64,000 nt of DNA. Origin: Cercozoa sp. M6MM (taxonomy: Eukaryota > Endomyxa: Ascetosporea). Position numbers and translations under genes: made by a program. The stretch lies in NCBI GenBank assembly GCA_040357565.1, contig JBDODJ010000001.1; one strand, 5' to 3'. Below, in pieces: positions 48,582-59,167 of the stretch (position 1 is the stretch's first letter; every line of letters starts with the position of its first letter). The notes beneath the pieces are model-generated. The model was not told the DNA's origin and made no database searches. It worked only from the letters and a program-made list of their open reading frames with translations.

Positions 48582-51500
48582 ATGGAACTGGGTGAGCCGC
48601 CACGGCGCGTCGAAACGACGCTGTTGCAGCTCGTTTCGCTTCTAAATGCGTCGGAGGTGCTTTTGCTTAAATCCTTATGACAGTGAGTGTGTGTGTGTAT
48701 GTGTATGTATGTGTGTGTAGGTGTCGCACGTGCGACGCGGCCTCGTGTTGCTTCGCAGGAGCATGGACGTCGAATTAACTGTATGCATTCTGCTTCACTT
48801 AAAAATATCTGACTTTATCTCGATAATTTCGAGTGAAAACAGGGCGGAAACACGACAGATAGTCTGTTGCCCACGATGTTGGAGCTGCAGCAGGACACGT
48901 TGCTGTTCCAGTACCTGGCTTCGTCGCCCAGCTGTCGTGAGATTGAGCAGGTGCAATACTCCTGTCAGCCTATAACATGTGTACCTTTACTTTCGCGTTT
49001 CACAGGTTGCACAAACACTCGCTGGCATGAATCTGCGCGGCATGAAGCAGCAGGTACTTTCTTCGCTGCCTGTCTGTTCTGTCCGCTGGGGTTATACCTC
49101 TTGGCGTTAGGTGCGAACAGAGGCGGTGTATCTGGCGTCCGAGTTGATGGTTTGTTAACTCTTTGTTATCCTTCCCTTGCCTGTCGTGTCAGCTTTACTC
49201 ACACTCACAGACAACAACATCGCGCATGTGCCTGCACACGATGAACACATCCTTTCAGAAGCAGGTACAATCGTATGTGGGTGTGTTTTCATTCTTTATG
49301 TTCCATTTCATGTGTCTCTCAGACAACGACGTTGTTGCAAACACTCATCCGCGAGTACGCCGACTTATTTAAAAACGTCGTGCACAGCGATGACCCGCGA
49401 CACAAGGTATTTTTCTTGCTGTATCCCTGGTATTTTTACCCCCCCCCCCCCCCGTTGCTCCCCTCCCCCACAGACAGCGGCCCTTTTGCTCACACTGGCG
49501 TGTGCGAGAAGCACGCACCTGATGAACACGCTGCTTGAAAGTGCACTGCTGGCGGCCCGTGTGACACGTCTCAACACCAACAACAACGACAGCACTCTGA
49601 AACAAGCTCAACTTCGCATGCACTTCCTGCTGGTTTGCTTTTTTCGCCATTTTTATTTTGTCTTTTTATTTTTGGTATTTGTCTGCATCCAGGTGGAAGT
49701 CGCCGCAAGTGCTCTGACCCAGCGAAGTACCTTGATCTCAGCACGATGTCTAATCTTTCTAAGCTAAACTCTATTGTGTTTGTGTGTGTGTGTCTGCGTG
49801 GCAGATGATACGCTGCGCCAGTTGCTTCAGCAGGCGAATTTTCTGTTCTCCGGTGCGGCGCGTGTCACGCGAAAGTTGCTGGCTTCGGGAGCGACGTTGA
49901 AGGCCGATGTTTTTGGTATGTGCTTTGTTTCTTATACAAGTTTCTGTCCTTTAAGATGCCAGCTACCCCATCCAGGTGCCAACGTTTCGGTGCGAGCCTG
50001 GCGTCGTGACACGGCAGCTGAAGGCCAGGCGACTCCTGATGAGGCCATGAGTGACGGTGAGGAGGGAGAGGACGAAGAGACGGTTGACACTGACGATGTG
50101 ACCACGTGTGCGATCACTGGCGGTAGTGCTGTCACTCGCATCGTTGGCGGCATTGAAAGTCTGCTGAAGCGACAGGGTGTCGCTGCCGGTCTGCGTCACT
50201 GCAGCAGTCGACTCATGTCGCTCTTTTCCGTATGCACTCCCTGCCACCATGTTCACACCTTTACCCTCTTTACCCTCTGCCCTTATCCTCTGACCTGCAC
50301 ACAGGTCCTCGCCCTGCCAGCGGTGCTGGCGGAAGCTCCGTTGCGAGAACGCGTGCTGTCGCTGTGCGAGACACTGTGTGAGTGCGCACCTTCTGAGCAG
50401 GTCAGTTCTCTTGCTTCCACGCGGACGCTGCTTTGGTTGATTTTATGGTTGATGAAGCAGAAGGACGATTTCGCCTTTGACACTGCGAAAACGACGGAAT
50501 CACGTGTGCTGCGATGTCGCACCACTGATATGGTACAGTAGCTTGATTGTATATATATATATGTATATATATGTTTATATATATATTTATGTATACATTC
50601 CACATAGGTCTGGAAGAATCTGGCCAAGATCACGGCGCAGTTCGCCGTGCTGAGCACGGCAGCCAGTGCTCTCATGCTGGATCAACTTGGCGATAATGTC
50701 TCCGTCATTGGCGACGGTGTGATCACCGAGGGCGACGGTTACACCGGCGATCTGCCACGTGCCATGCTGCGTAGTGACTGCGCACTGTCGCTCGTGATTG
50801 CACTTCGCATGTGCCAACTTGCGCCTGCTCAGGTGAGTTGCCTTCTACTGATTTGATCCCCCCCCCCCCTGAGTCCATGTCTCCCTGATTGTTTGCCTGC
50901 AGATTCCGCACGTGTGCCAGTTGTACTTGCAAGAGTACGCCGTGACCGAGGCACGCGAGTCGTGGATGTTCGTGACACATGCCAGCATGCTGAGTGCCAT
51001 GTACCGCACTCTGGCCGATGCCGTCGGTGGCACCTGTACCCTCTGCCTTCCCTACCTTCCAGTGACTAAAGATTATCTTTTTATGTGACTTTGGCCACGC
51101 TGTAGTGGAGTTTGCGGACGCCGAAACACCGCCGCAGGCGAGCGATCGCGTGCTGAAACCGTCGCTGCCGGCGCGAATGGGCGCAGTCTGCACGGACGGT
51201 GTGTCGGCCGAGTCGGCCACGGTGCAGGTGACGGTGTGCCGACTGATGCAGGCCACGTGCCAGCTGTGCCAGTCGCTCGGTGTCTCCTCTGTTATCAGTG
51301 ACGGTGTGATGGCTACACCGTCACTAAGATCACTGATCGATCGCATGACTGCACTGGTGTCGACTGAGTCGACCCAGGCGGAACACGTGCTGCATCTTGT
51401 GCGACTCACGCTAACACTGGTGCCGCTCAAGTCGCGTCAGGTCGCCGCCGTCGGCGCCGAGTCGCTGCTCGAGGTGGCGACCTCTCCGCTGGTCGGCTCG

Positions 51501-54500
51501 AGTGCCGCACTCACGCTGGCCACGACGCAGCTGCTGTCGCACCTGTGCGCCGCCAGTGCCGTCAAAACCCTGCGTCACCCGGACCTCCTGTCGCGCTGCC
51601 TTGCACCGCTCCGTGCGCAGATGACCAAGCTTCGTGTACTCTCCACTCCCCGAACCTTAACATTTTAAACCTCACTATCTCTATGCGCAGGAGCAAGTGA
51701 TGCTGGCCAAGCACACTAACCAAGACGCTTCGCTCCTGGAGCAGAACGAAACGCGCCTAAAGCAACTCGAAAAGGCGTCCGGCGACTTCTGCCGCGCCGT
51801 GCTGGGCGCCACGCACCTCTTTGTCGGTACTTTCAGACATTTTTATCTTTTGCAGGGTTTACTGACAGCTTTGATTTAGATCAAGTCGAGTTGAGCGAAG
51901 TGACGAAACTGTGTGCGCGCGGACAGGAGCAACAACACGTCGTGAGCACCTGCGCTGCTCTCGCGACGCGACAGCTGCGGCACTGCATGCCTGATGGCGC
52001 CCAGCAAGCCTACTCGCCGGTTGTGCTGAATCTGCTGAGATGGATCCGACATGTGACACCAGGTGTGCAAACCGACCAAGACAGCGTCTGGCACATCGAG
52101 GGCCTCTGTGGGCACGGTATCTAAGCTTTTTGGCGTGTCTTTGGTTTTTTGTTTTCTTTTCCGGTGTTTGTTGTTTTTGTTTTGAGGTGAGGTTGAGGTT
52201 GAGGTGGGATGTATGACATGTGGAGCAGAGGAGGTGCTCCCGGACGTGCTGGAGACAGTGGCGACGCTGTTGTGTCGCGCGTTGCGACCGCAGCAGCTGG
52301 CTCAGCGTGTTGCAGTGGCACTCGAGTTCGCGCAGTTCGAGAAGTCGTCACTGTGGACATGCCACGACGTGAGGTCATTGGCCACCGCTCTAAAGCAGCC
52401 GTTTGTGACAGTCTCGGTGCGTTTTCTTTGCAAGAGAAGTGTGTTTGCCAGGAATACTCGAAACGAGTATTGTTGACAGGACGAAGAACTGCTGAAGCAC
52501 GTGGAGAACAAGAAGAGCGCCAAGAAGCTGCGCAGTCTGCTGTCGCTGGTGTGCCACAGTCTGCGCGCCGACGGTGTCGCCGACAGTGTCACGAGTGATC
52601 AAGTGATCGACGACGGTGTGATCGCGTCGGTGACACGTGCGATCGCACGCAGCAGCGGTGCCGACGAAAGCAGCAAGGCCACGTGGCAGCTGCACTGGCT
52701 GACACGCGTGGTGTCACTGCAGGCACGTGCTATCACCGTCGTGCTGTCGGTGTCGCACGAGGTGGCCGCGCAGGTACTGGACAGAACGGTCGAGACGACG
52801 ACGGAACCGTCGCAGTACCTGGCGCAGTACCTGCCGCAGCACGCGTCGCCCAGCCTGAGTGACACGCTGCTACGGCTGTTTGCGCACGTGCGTGACGCCA
52901 GTCTGTTGGCACGTGTCGCCTCGCAGCTGTCGCGTCAGTTGCTGCAGGAGCGACGCACTGGCAAATCACTGGGTAGACCCTGTTCCTATCCCACCCGCAC
53001 CCTATTCCTACCTACCCTCTAACCTACCTACCTATCCTCCTAACTCTACCGACCATGTACCCCGTACCCTCAGCACTCACGACACTGAAGCGCAAGTACT
53101 GCGTCGTGTTTGACGCCTTCCTGCGCTGCGACAAGGCGCATCGGTACGTGAAGGGACTGCGTGCCACGGTGCGCTTCCTGGCCGTGTCGCTGCTGGACGC
53201 TGCCACGGGTACTCCCTCCGCTACGACGGCTTGACTTGCCTTTGTTTCTGACACGTGTTCGCTGAGTGCAGCACACGCCAAGTGGGCCAAGAAACCGTCG
53301 CGGCAGCGCAAGCTGGAGGCGCGTCTGCAGTACCTGACCCGAGTAATCGCGACACTGGTGACGGTTGATATCGCCGGTATCATCGACTCTGACACTAACG
53401 GTGACACTGACACTGACACTGACGGTGACACTGACACGAGTGAGTGCGACGGTGTCGAGGTGCTGCGTCGCGTGCTGGCGTGCCGACACGTGCACAGCGA
53501 CACCGTCTTCGAGTTCTGCGCGCTGCTGATCGATCTCAGCGGGCACGTGGTTGACCGGTCGCTGACGGTGTCACTGTGCGACCTGTACACTGACAGCAAC
53601 CGTGCCTGTACTGACACTGACAAGAACTCCGATACTGACAAGCACCCCGACACTGATACTAACACTGACACTGACACTGACCTTGTCGGCACCGTCAACA
53701 GCAGCGTGGCCGTGCTGCTGCCACGTGTCTACTGCGTCAGTGGCGGCGACACCGAGCTGAGCGACCGCGTGCTGGACATTGCGCTGTGCCACTTTGGCGC
53801 CACGCTATCGCGCAACGACACGCTCGTGTGGCGGCGTCTGCTGGCGCCGTCCGCCGGTATGCAGCTGAGCACTGTGATTCCGCGGGTGACCACTGACGGT
53901 AACAGTGCGACCAGTGACCATGCGACCAGTGACCATGCGACCAGTGACAGTGCGACCACTGACGGTGACAGTGCAACCACTGACGGTGACACTAGTGGCG
54001 ACGGTGTCTTTCTGTTTGACGCGGAATTCGAGAGCGACGACGTCGAGCGCGTGCTGCGGCAGTACGCATCACTGGCGCGACCGTTCGGCCACGCGCGCCG
54101 CCGCCGCTTGGCCGGCGACGACTTCCTGTGGCGCGTCTTTGAGCGCCGCCGCCTCCAGCAGGCGCAGCCTTCGCACAATGCTGCGGTACATCACTTTGTG
54201 CCTGTGCGTGTGTCTGTGCGTGTGCGTGTTGTTTGTTTGTTTGTTTGTTTGTTTGTTTGTTTGTTTGTTTATTTGTTTTTCGATTGATGTGTTTATTTAT
54301 GGGTTTGTGTTAATTTTTTTATGTTTTGTTTATTTGCTTGTTTGTTGATATATTTATGTGTTTATTTGCTGTTTTTAATTGATTTATTTATATTTTTATC
54401 TGTGTCTTGATTTGTTTGTTCATTTGCTTGTTTGTTTGTTTAGCTATTTAGACGTATTCGTTTTGTTTGAGTAGGGCGACAGGAGGTATAACCTGCCGCT

Positions 54501-55885
54501 GGTGCTGCGACTGGCCTTTGTGGCGCTGTGCCGATCGCTCGATGTGACGCGCTTCGCCGAGAGTCGTCTGCTGAGTGCGACGGTGCTGGCACTGGCCGAT
54601 CACTGCGAGGTTACGCGACACCTGGCTCTGAGAGTGCTGTCGCTGCTGCGAATCGTGCTGGCGTGGCGACAGGTAGATAGCCCTACCCCTACCCCTACCC
54701 TACCCCTACCCCTGCCCCTACCCCTACACTACCCTACTGCTGACCCTGTGTACACAGGCGATTGACGAACACGACACGGATGCCGAGTTCGAATTTAGTG
54801 GGTACCCCTCTCTCGCCCTCTCTTTGTAGGCATGTGGATGCTGGTGCAATGTGTCACAGCGGCTCGGCGCACCGACCGCGACCGGTTCAGTGCCGTCCGG
54901 TGGTGCAGCAAGCGGTCGACATGCTGCGCAACTCGGTGCAGCAGGGCCGCACTCGACTTCCGTCGCTGTGTCTGTCGGCGTGGTGTCATGCCGTCATTCT
55001 GGTGCTCAAGGGCGGTCGCATGTACCTGCCGGCACAGGTACCTGTCCGCGCGGCTGTGGCAGACAAGCAGGAGGGTGACCCGTCGACCACCTTGTTCACT
55101 GCTGCCGGTCGTTTCTGCTGCCGCGACGTGGTGCTGCACTCGCGCGAGGTGCCGCTTTTCGACCGACTCTTTCTCAACTCGGCGGCGCAGGTGCCTTGTC
55201 TTGTCTTAACTCTTTCCTTTACCCCTTCACTTTCCCCCCCCCCCCCCGCAGGTGCGAACAGTGGCACAGCACCGACTATGTCGCCGCGCGGCGCTGCAGA
55301 TCGTGCGCGACGCCGTGTCGTCGCACTCGGCCAAGGACTTTGTGGTGCTGCGGCAGTGCCGTGCGTTGGAGGCGCTCATCAACGCGCTGTACACGCGGGA
55401 GGACGCCTCGGAGACGCAGCTAGTGTGTGTCATTATGGTACGCTTCTCTGCCACTGTTCCCTTTCCTTGGTGGTACTGCTGTCTCTACCTGGCAGAGCCA
55501 CCTGTGTCAAGGACGCTTCGCACGCAATGAACTGCTCGACAAGCACGCCTTCCTTCCAATGCTGCGCGCTCTTCTTTCTTCGCTCTGTGCCGGTACTGCT
55601 GCTCTGTATATGTGCATGTGCTAATGTACGAGCGTACAAACAGAGACGCCGTCGACTGGCACGGAGCAAGCCTTGCGGGCTGCACTCGGTCTCGCGCAGT
55701 CGCTGCTGCACGCGCTGCTGCGCGATACGACGCGACGCAACTCACCGCTCGTACTGCCGCAGCTGCAAGCATTGCGACAGACGGTGCTGTCGTTGCGACA
55801 GACGCCGCACGGCTCGAGCAGCGACACGACGAAACGCGTTGTTGCCATCGAGTCGCTTTTCGTCGCGCTTCAATACTCGTACTGA
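48582..55885 (+). CDS. URB1: URB1/Npa1 homologue (nucleolar pre-60S ribosome biogenesis factor)
   Basis: Start ATG 48,582 (MELGEPPRRVETTLLQLVSL), stop TGA 55,883-55,885, with more than twenty exons. Urb1/Npa1 is a very large alpha-solenoid acting in early pre-60S particles with Npa2, Dbp6, Nop8 and Rsa3. N-terminal exons: LQQDTLLFQYLASSPSCREI (48.9 kb), TTTLLQTLIREYADLFKNVV (49.35 kb), TAALLLTLACARSTHLMNTL (49.5 kb). The diagnostic C-terminal block is at 54.48-55.2 kb: REYNLPLVLRLAFVALCRSL, then VVQQAVDMLRNSVQQGRTRL, PSLCLSAWCHAVILVLKGGR, MYLPAQ and VPLFDRLFLNSAAQ. This parallels the family order of MLRNSVQ..RLPSL, then PEDHMYL and DIPLFFKLFNSS. Between them lie HEAT-like helices with Asp/Thr/Ser-rich low-complexity loops (53.38-54.0 kb). 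Last residues VVAIESLFVALQYSY. Some intermediate exons are approximate. Confidence 0.8.
49439..49453. repeat. Homopolymeric C tract in URB1 intron
   Basis: Fifteen C between the donor near 49,408 and the acceptor CCCCCACAG at about 49,472. Confidence 0.85.
50550..50595. repeat. AT-rich (TA)n tract in URB1 intron
   Basis: TATATA runs with GTA and TTTA interruptions between the exon ending TTDMV (about 50,532) and the exon starting VWKNLAKITAQ (50,608). Confidence 0.85.
51297..51325. repeat. Perfect 11-bp inverted repeat within a URB1 exon
   Basis: AGTGACGGTGT (51297-51307) and ACACCGTCACT (51315-51325) flank a 7-nt loop and could fold into a hairpin in the transcript. The region encodes SDGVMATPSLRSL. 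Confidence 0.85.
53385..54000 (+). repeat. Asp/Thr/Ser low-complexity coding repeats in URB1
   Basis: Three blocks of tandem GACACT- or GACCAT-type units. At about 53,390-53,445 they encode Asp-Thr repeats with Gly. At about 53,605-53,680 they encode Asp-Thr with Lys/Asn. At about 53,895-53,995 they encode ATSDH/TTDGD units. All are in frame, in loops of the solenoid. Confidence 0.8.
54229..54270. repeat. (GTTT)n tetranucleotide repeat in a long T-rich intron
   Basis: About ten GTTT units, followed by about 200 bp of T-rich sequence to the acceptor near 54,473. This is the largest URB1 intron seen here. Confidence 0.9.
54681..54738. repeat. CCCCTA hexamer repeat in intron
   Basis: Tandem CCCTA/CCCCTA units between the exon ending LAWRQ and the exon starting AIDEHDTDAEFEF (54,760). 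Confidence 0.85.
55234..55247. repeat. Homopolymeric C tract directly before an acceptor
   Basis: About 14 C immediately followed by GCAG and the exon VRTVAQHRLCRRAAL of URB1. Confidence 0.85.
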
Positions 55886-56286
55886 TCATAGCGGAGCTCC
55901 TAGTACGGCTTGGTGCATAGCTATGGTTCGGTTTGAAATACGATACCTGCGACCAACCAACGCGACGCGAGACCCTAGGGCCTACCGTACCAGAGGAAGA
56001 TGATGAATGAAGCAGCTAGTAGAGTTTTTTGGTGACCTAATTGGACCCACTAAAGATACTCAGACGTGTGCACACACTACAAGGAAGCGCTAGAGCAGCC
56101 GAGTAGATCGATAAGCAGCACGCACCGACCTGACGCGCAAGAAGCCGAAAGACGCCAGACAACCTCAGGTATACTCTAGTGGCATACCTGGGAAACATGG
56201 CACGCGCTGGGCTCCTAAGGGCTCGCGTGTCATGGAAGACTTTTTGTTTGTGTTTGTTTGTGTGTTTTTCGGCTTCCCAACTTGTC
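55886..56286. other. Intergenic region
   Basis: No supported gene. An ATG at 56,232 opens a frame into the downstream minisatellite (MEDFLFVFVCVFFGFPT). This could be a signal-like start but is not otherwise supported. Confidence 0.5.
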
Positions 56287-56575
56287 ATCAGATCATTGGC
56301 CTCACAGCCACCTCTGGCCTCACCGCCACCACTGGTCTCACCACCAACTCTGGCTTCACCGCCACCACTGGTTTCATCACCAACCCTGGCTTCACCGCCT
56401 CCTCTGGCCTCACCGCCACCACTGGTTTCACCACCAACCCTGGCTTCACCGCCACCNNNNNNNNNNTCATCACCAACTCTGGCTTCACCGCCACCACTGG
56501 TTTCACCACCAACTCTGGCCTCACCGCCACTACTGGTTTCACCACCAACGCTAGCCTCACCGCTGCACCTGGCTT
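56287..56575 (+). repeat. 18-bp minisatellite, block 1, with a 10-N gap (56457-56466)
   Basis: Tandem 18-bp units (CTCACCGCCACCACTGGT type, alternating with TTCACCACCAACTCTGGC). All three forward frames and at least one reverse frame stay open, encoding G-F/L-T-A/T-T-x hexapeptides, PPLASP-type or WxHRHH-type repeats. Coding status is therefore undecidable from frame alone. Confidence 0.9.
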
Positions 56576-56784
56576 AACCGCCTCCTTTCGGCCTGACGGC
56601 CCAACACGACCTTCGGGTCCATACTGGCGTATGCAAAATCGTCACCAATGGTTTCACCACCAAACGACTCCTTCGGGACTCCACCGTTGGTATTTCTACC
56701 AACCATGCCGGTTTAATACCCGCAAAGGCCTAACACCCAACCCCGGCTTAACCGCCAACTTTCGCTTAATTGCCAACAACGGCC

Positions 56785-56960
56785 TCAGTGCCACCCCCCA
56801 CTCTGGCCTCACCGCCACAACTGGTTTCACCACCAACTCTGGCTTCACCGCCACCACTGGTTTCATCACCAACCCTGGCCTCACAGCCACCTCTGGCCTC
56901 ACCGCCACCACTGGTTTCACCACCAACTCTGGCTTCACCGCCACCACTAGTTTCATCGTT
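56785..56960 (+). repeat. 18-bp minisatellite, block 2
   Basis: Same repeat family as block 1 after about 200 bp of unrelated sequence. The frame from 56,232 runs through both blocks and stops at 57,341. Confidence 0.9.
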
Positions 56961-57219
56961 AATTATCATTGCTTTACGGCAAGGGCCAGTGCCAACGGGC
57001 TTAGGGCCTCTTACAACCATGCTCGCTTCAAAGCCAGCAACGGCGCAACACCCAACCCCGGCCCCAGTCTGATCAATGCCACTTTGCGTGAACTCTGTTT
57101 GATACGCCCAACTAGGAGCTTCTGCGACCAAGCGGCGCGGAGATTCCGCCAACGACCCACCGAGTTCACAGCAACAATGACACAATCTAAACAACACCTT
57201 GATGAGCAACTAACGTCGC

Positions 57220-57612
57220 TTGCACCCACTAAAAACCAACGAATCTTTAAACCAACCAGACGAGAACCCTATGGACCAAACCCGCCAACTAGGCACAACC
57301 TCCAAAACCACTACCAAAAATACACCCCAAGTGATGGTTAGAATAGGAGAAAAACGAAACAGAGCCTTGGCTGATATACAAGGAGCAGAGAGCGTAAACA
57401 ACCGCAATAAAAGAACAAGACACGCAGAAAATATCAGAGAAGAGAGAGACCACCCAAACGACGAGATCGAGATACCAGGTATGAGAGAGATTGGAATAGA
57501 AACCTATGAGAGTGATGACAACAATGACAACGATCGTCACATTGATGAGATAGTTATACCCGACATGAGAGAAATAGGCCTAGAAGCATACACGAAACAA
57601 CAAAAACAATGA
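57220..57612 (+). CDS. ORF of a possible degraded mobile element, part 1 (basic/acidic, internal repeat)
   Basis: 130 residues from ATG 57,220 (MHPLKTNESLNQPDENPMDQ) to TGA 57,610-57,612. It is rich in Arg/Glu/Asn/Asp, with two related segments of the form DEIxIPxMREIGxExY (about 57,458-57,510 and 57,545-57,590). Its stop overlaps an ATG (ATGA at 57,609-57,612). AT-richer and less intron-interrupted than neighbouring genes. No known domain. The open frame from 56,232 overlaps its first 120 bp. Confidence 0.35.
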   Translation: MHPLKTNESLNQPDENPMDQTRQLGTTSKTTTKNTPQVMVRIGEKRNRALADIQGAESVNNRNKRTRHAENIREERDHPNDEIEIPGMREIGIETYESDDNNDNDRHIDEIVIPDMREIGLEAYTKQQKQ

Positions 57613-57613
57613 A

Positions 57614-58055
57614 CCGCAACGCCCTCTCAGAAGGGCCAGAGCCAGAGCTCTACAGAAAACACACGTCAGAAACCCCTGGAAACATATCAGGAACTCAAAC
57701 AAACTCCTCAGAATAGCCAAAGAGCGCAAACTCAGCATCGCAGACATCCGCACACTCTCAAGATTCCTCTGCAACAGACTTGGAAGCTTCAAGTACTACA
57801 ACTACGCCCAAATACCACGAAAGTGCAATGAATGCAATGCCAGAGGCAGACTCAGGACTCCCAACTGCAAGGGATGCAAACAACGACTACAAAAACGGGA
57901 AGTAAGCGAGTGCCCCGACTGCGCGGGTACCTGGGAAAATGCAGAAGACACTCTAGACACGTACCACCGATTGCTGGAATGCAAGGTAACGGAAGCTATC
58001 AGAAACAACACCAATGCAGCTCAGTGGCGCACAATTGAAGACATACTGGCTGGCT
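57614..58055 (+). pseudogene. Cysteine-cluster ORF without a start codon, resembling the C-terminal tail of a retroelement polyprotein
   Basis: An open stretch in the next frame without an ATG: KERKLSIADIRTLSRFLCNR, KYYNYAQIPRKCNECNARGR, PNCKGCKQRLQK, VSECPDCAGTWENAEDTLDT, YHRLLECKVTEAIRNN, stop TAA 58,053-58,055. The CxxC ... CxxC ... CxxC ... H..LLEC arrangement is like the Cys/His tail after reverse transcriptase in many non-LTR elements (CPxC...ExxxHxLxxC). No reverse transcriptase core is present in the window, so this is a fragment, a frameshifted copy or an unrelated Zn-binding gene. Confidence 0.35.
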
Positions 58056-58187
58056 AACCCTGAGAACCTAGCAACACTCAACAGAATGCATCAAGGCACC
58101 AAGATCTCCTGGGACGAGGAAGCAACTGTCGAAGGACAACCAGCCTCCCAGCAGGCAATGAACCGAGAGGTCCCCGACATAGACTAG
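58021..58187 (+). other. Third-frame ORF segment ending inside a hairpin
   Basis: The remaining forward frame reads KTYWLANPENLATLNRMHQG, TKISWDEEATVEGQPASQQA and NREVPDID, stopping at TAG 58,185-58,187. Coding-like composition continues across two frame changes from 57,220, which suggests indels in a once continuous ORF, or unrecognised introns. Confidence 0.3.
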
Positions 58188-58225
58188 GCCACCACTCACA
58201 GCAGTGGTGGCCCTAAGTCTATGTC
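58176..58225. terminator. Strong hairpin spanning a stop codon
   Basis: Left arm GACATAGACTAGGCCACCAC-T (58176-58196), 6-nt loop CACAGC, right arm 58203-58225 (AGTGGTGGCC ... AGTCTATGTC). About 21 paired positions with two bulges. It includes the stop TAG of the preceding frame. Calling it a terminator is only a placeholder; it may be a 3' end processing signal or a transposon terminal structure. Confidence 0.5.
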
Positions 58226-58325
58226 CGTTTGCTTGTTTTGTTTAGGAATCGAGTGGAGAGACGGGAGGACGACGACGGGACGACCCGACGCGGCCTGCGA
58301 CGCCTCTCTACTTGTAGCCCGCTAC

Positions 58326-58490
58326 CTGCACCAACCATGAAGTCGACTTCGGTGTCTGGGGAACGTCAAAAGGGGAGTTGTATGGTCCTACCCTAAGCGG
58401 GCGGTAGACACGGCCATGCTCTTGTGACCCACCCCAGACTGGTGCAGGGGAACTACATAGTTGGTTTCCTAGAAGACTCAACTAACTAAC
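58326..58490. mobile_element. MITE-like element, copy 2 (half element, inverted relative to copy 1)
   Basis: Reverse complement of 43,641-43,810 with only a few differences (a GCA insertion and a substitution). It ends abruptly at the point equivalent to the middle of copy 1, so one terminal inverted repeat is missing. It follows the hairpin and Cys-cluster ORF by about 100 bp. Confidence 0.8.
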
Positions 58491-58839
58491 GAATGAAGCA
58501 GCTACGATTGGAATGAAGCAGATGAGAACAATCCATTGATACCGCAGCCCTCTCAGATAGGGATCAGGCCTTGGTAAATTCAGGGTACTTTGCCAGTGAT
58601 ACAAAAAAACTAAGGAACGTAAGAGTGGTTAAGTGTCAGTTTGAAAGAGTGAGTTGCCCCAACGGTCCAGTTGGGCGGCAAAGCACTGGTGGACGGGAAA
58701 GTCACCCGTCAGGTGTTTTTCCTGTAGAAAGGACAGCCAGTTAAAGGGTTCTTGAGACCGAAAGGCGTCGTCAGAACTGAGTAGTGAGGGTTCAGAAGTA
58801 CTTGAGTTGGCGTGAAGCAAAGAAAGAAGAGAGAAGAAG

Positions 58840-58899
58840 TAGGAAGAAGGAAGAAGGAAGAAGGAAGAAGGAAGAAGGAAGAAGGAAGAAGGAAGAAGG
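58840..58899. repeat. 7-bp GGAAGAA minisatellite
   Basis: About eight tandem GGAAGAA units. No associated gene. The surrounding 58,500-59,160 shows no convincing coding sequence. Confidence 0.9.
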
Positions 58900-59167
58900 G
58901 CCTCTGGAAAGGCAGAGGACGGGTAGAAGCGGAGACAACTGGTCCTGGAGAGACAAGGCTTCCCTACTCAAACACAGGTGTTCCACAGTCTGGACTGAAG
59001 CTCTCAGAGGTCAGGATACCAGTGAGCACACGTCCAAATCTTCCACACCTCTCTTGAGGATTTTTGTAAGTTGTAGGGTTGCTTTCGCGCGGATACAGTA
59101 GCTCATGCTGTAACATCCCGCCCCTCCAAGGTCGCACGGCGCAGTGCTCTGAGCGAGCTGAAGTTTC

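Noticed and set aside
56232-57341. Collagen-like or structural protein of 369 residues
   Set aside because: Glycine is not every third residue and the repeat is open in other frames too, so frame length is not evidence for coding.
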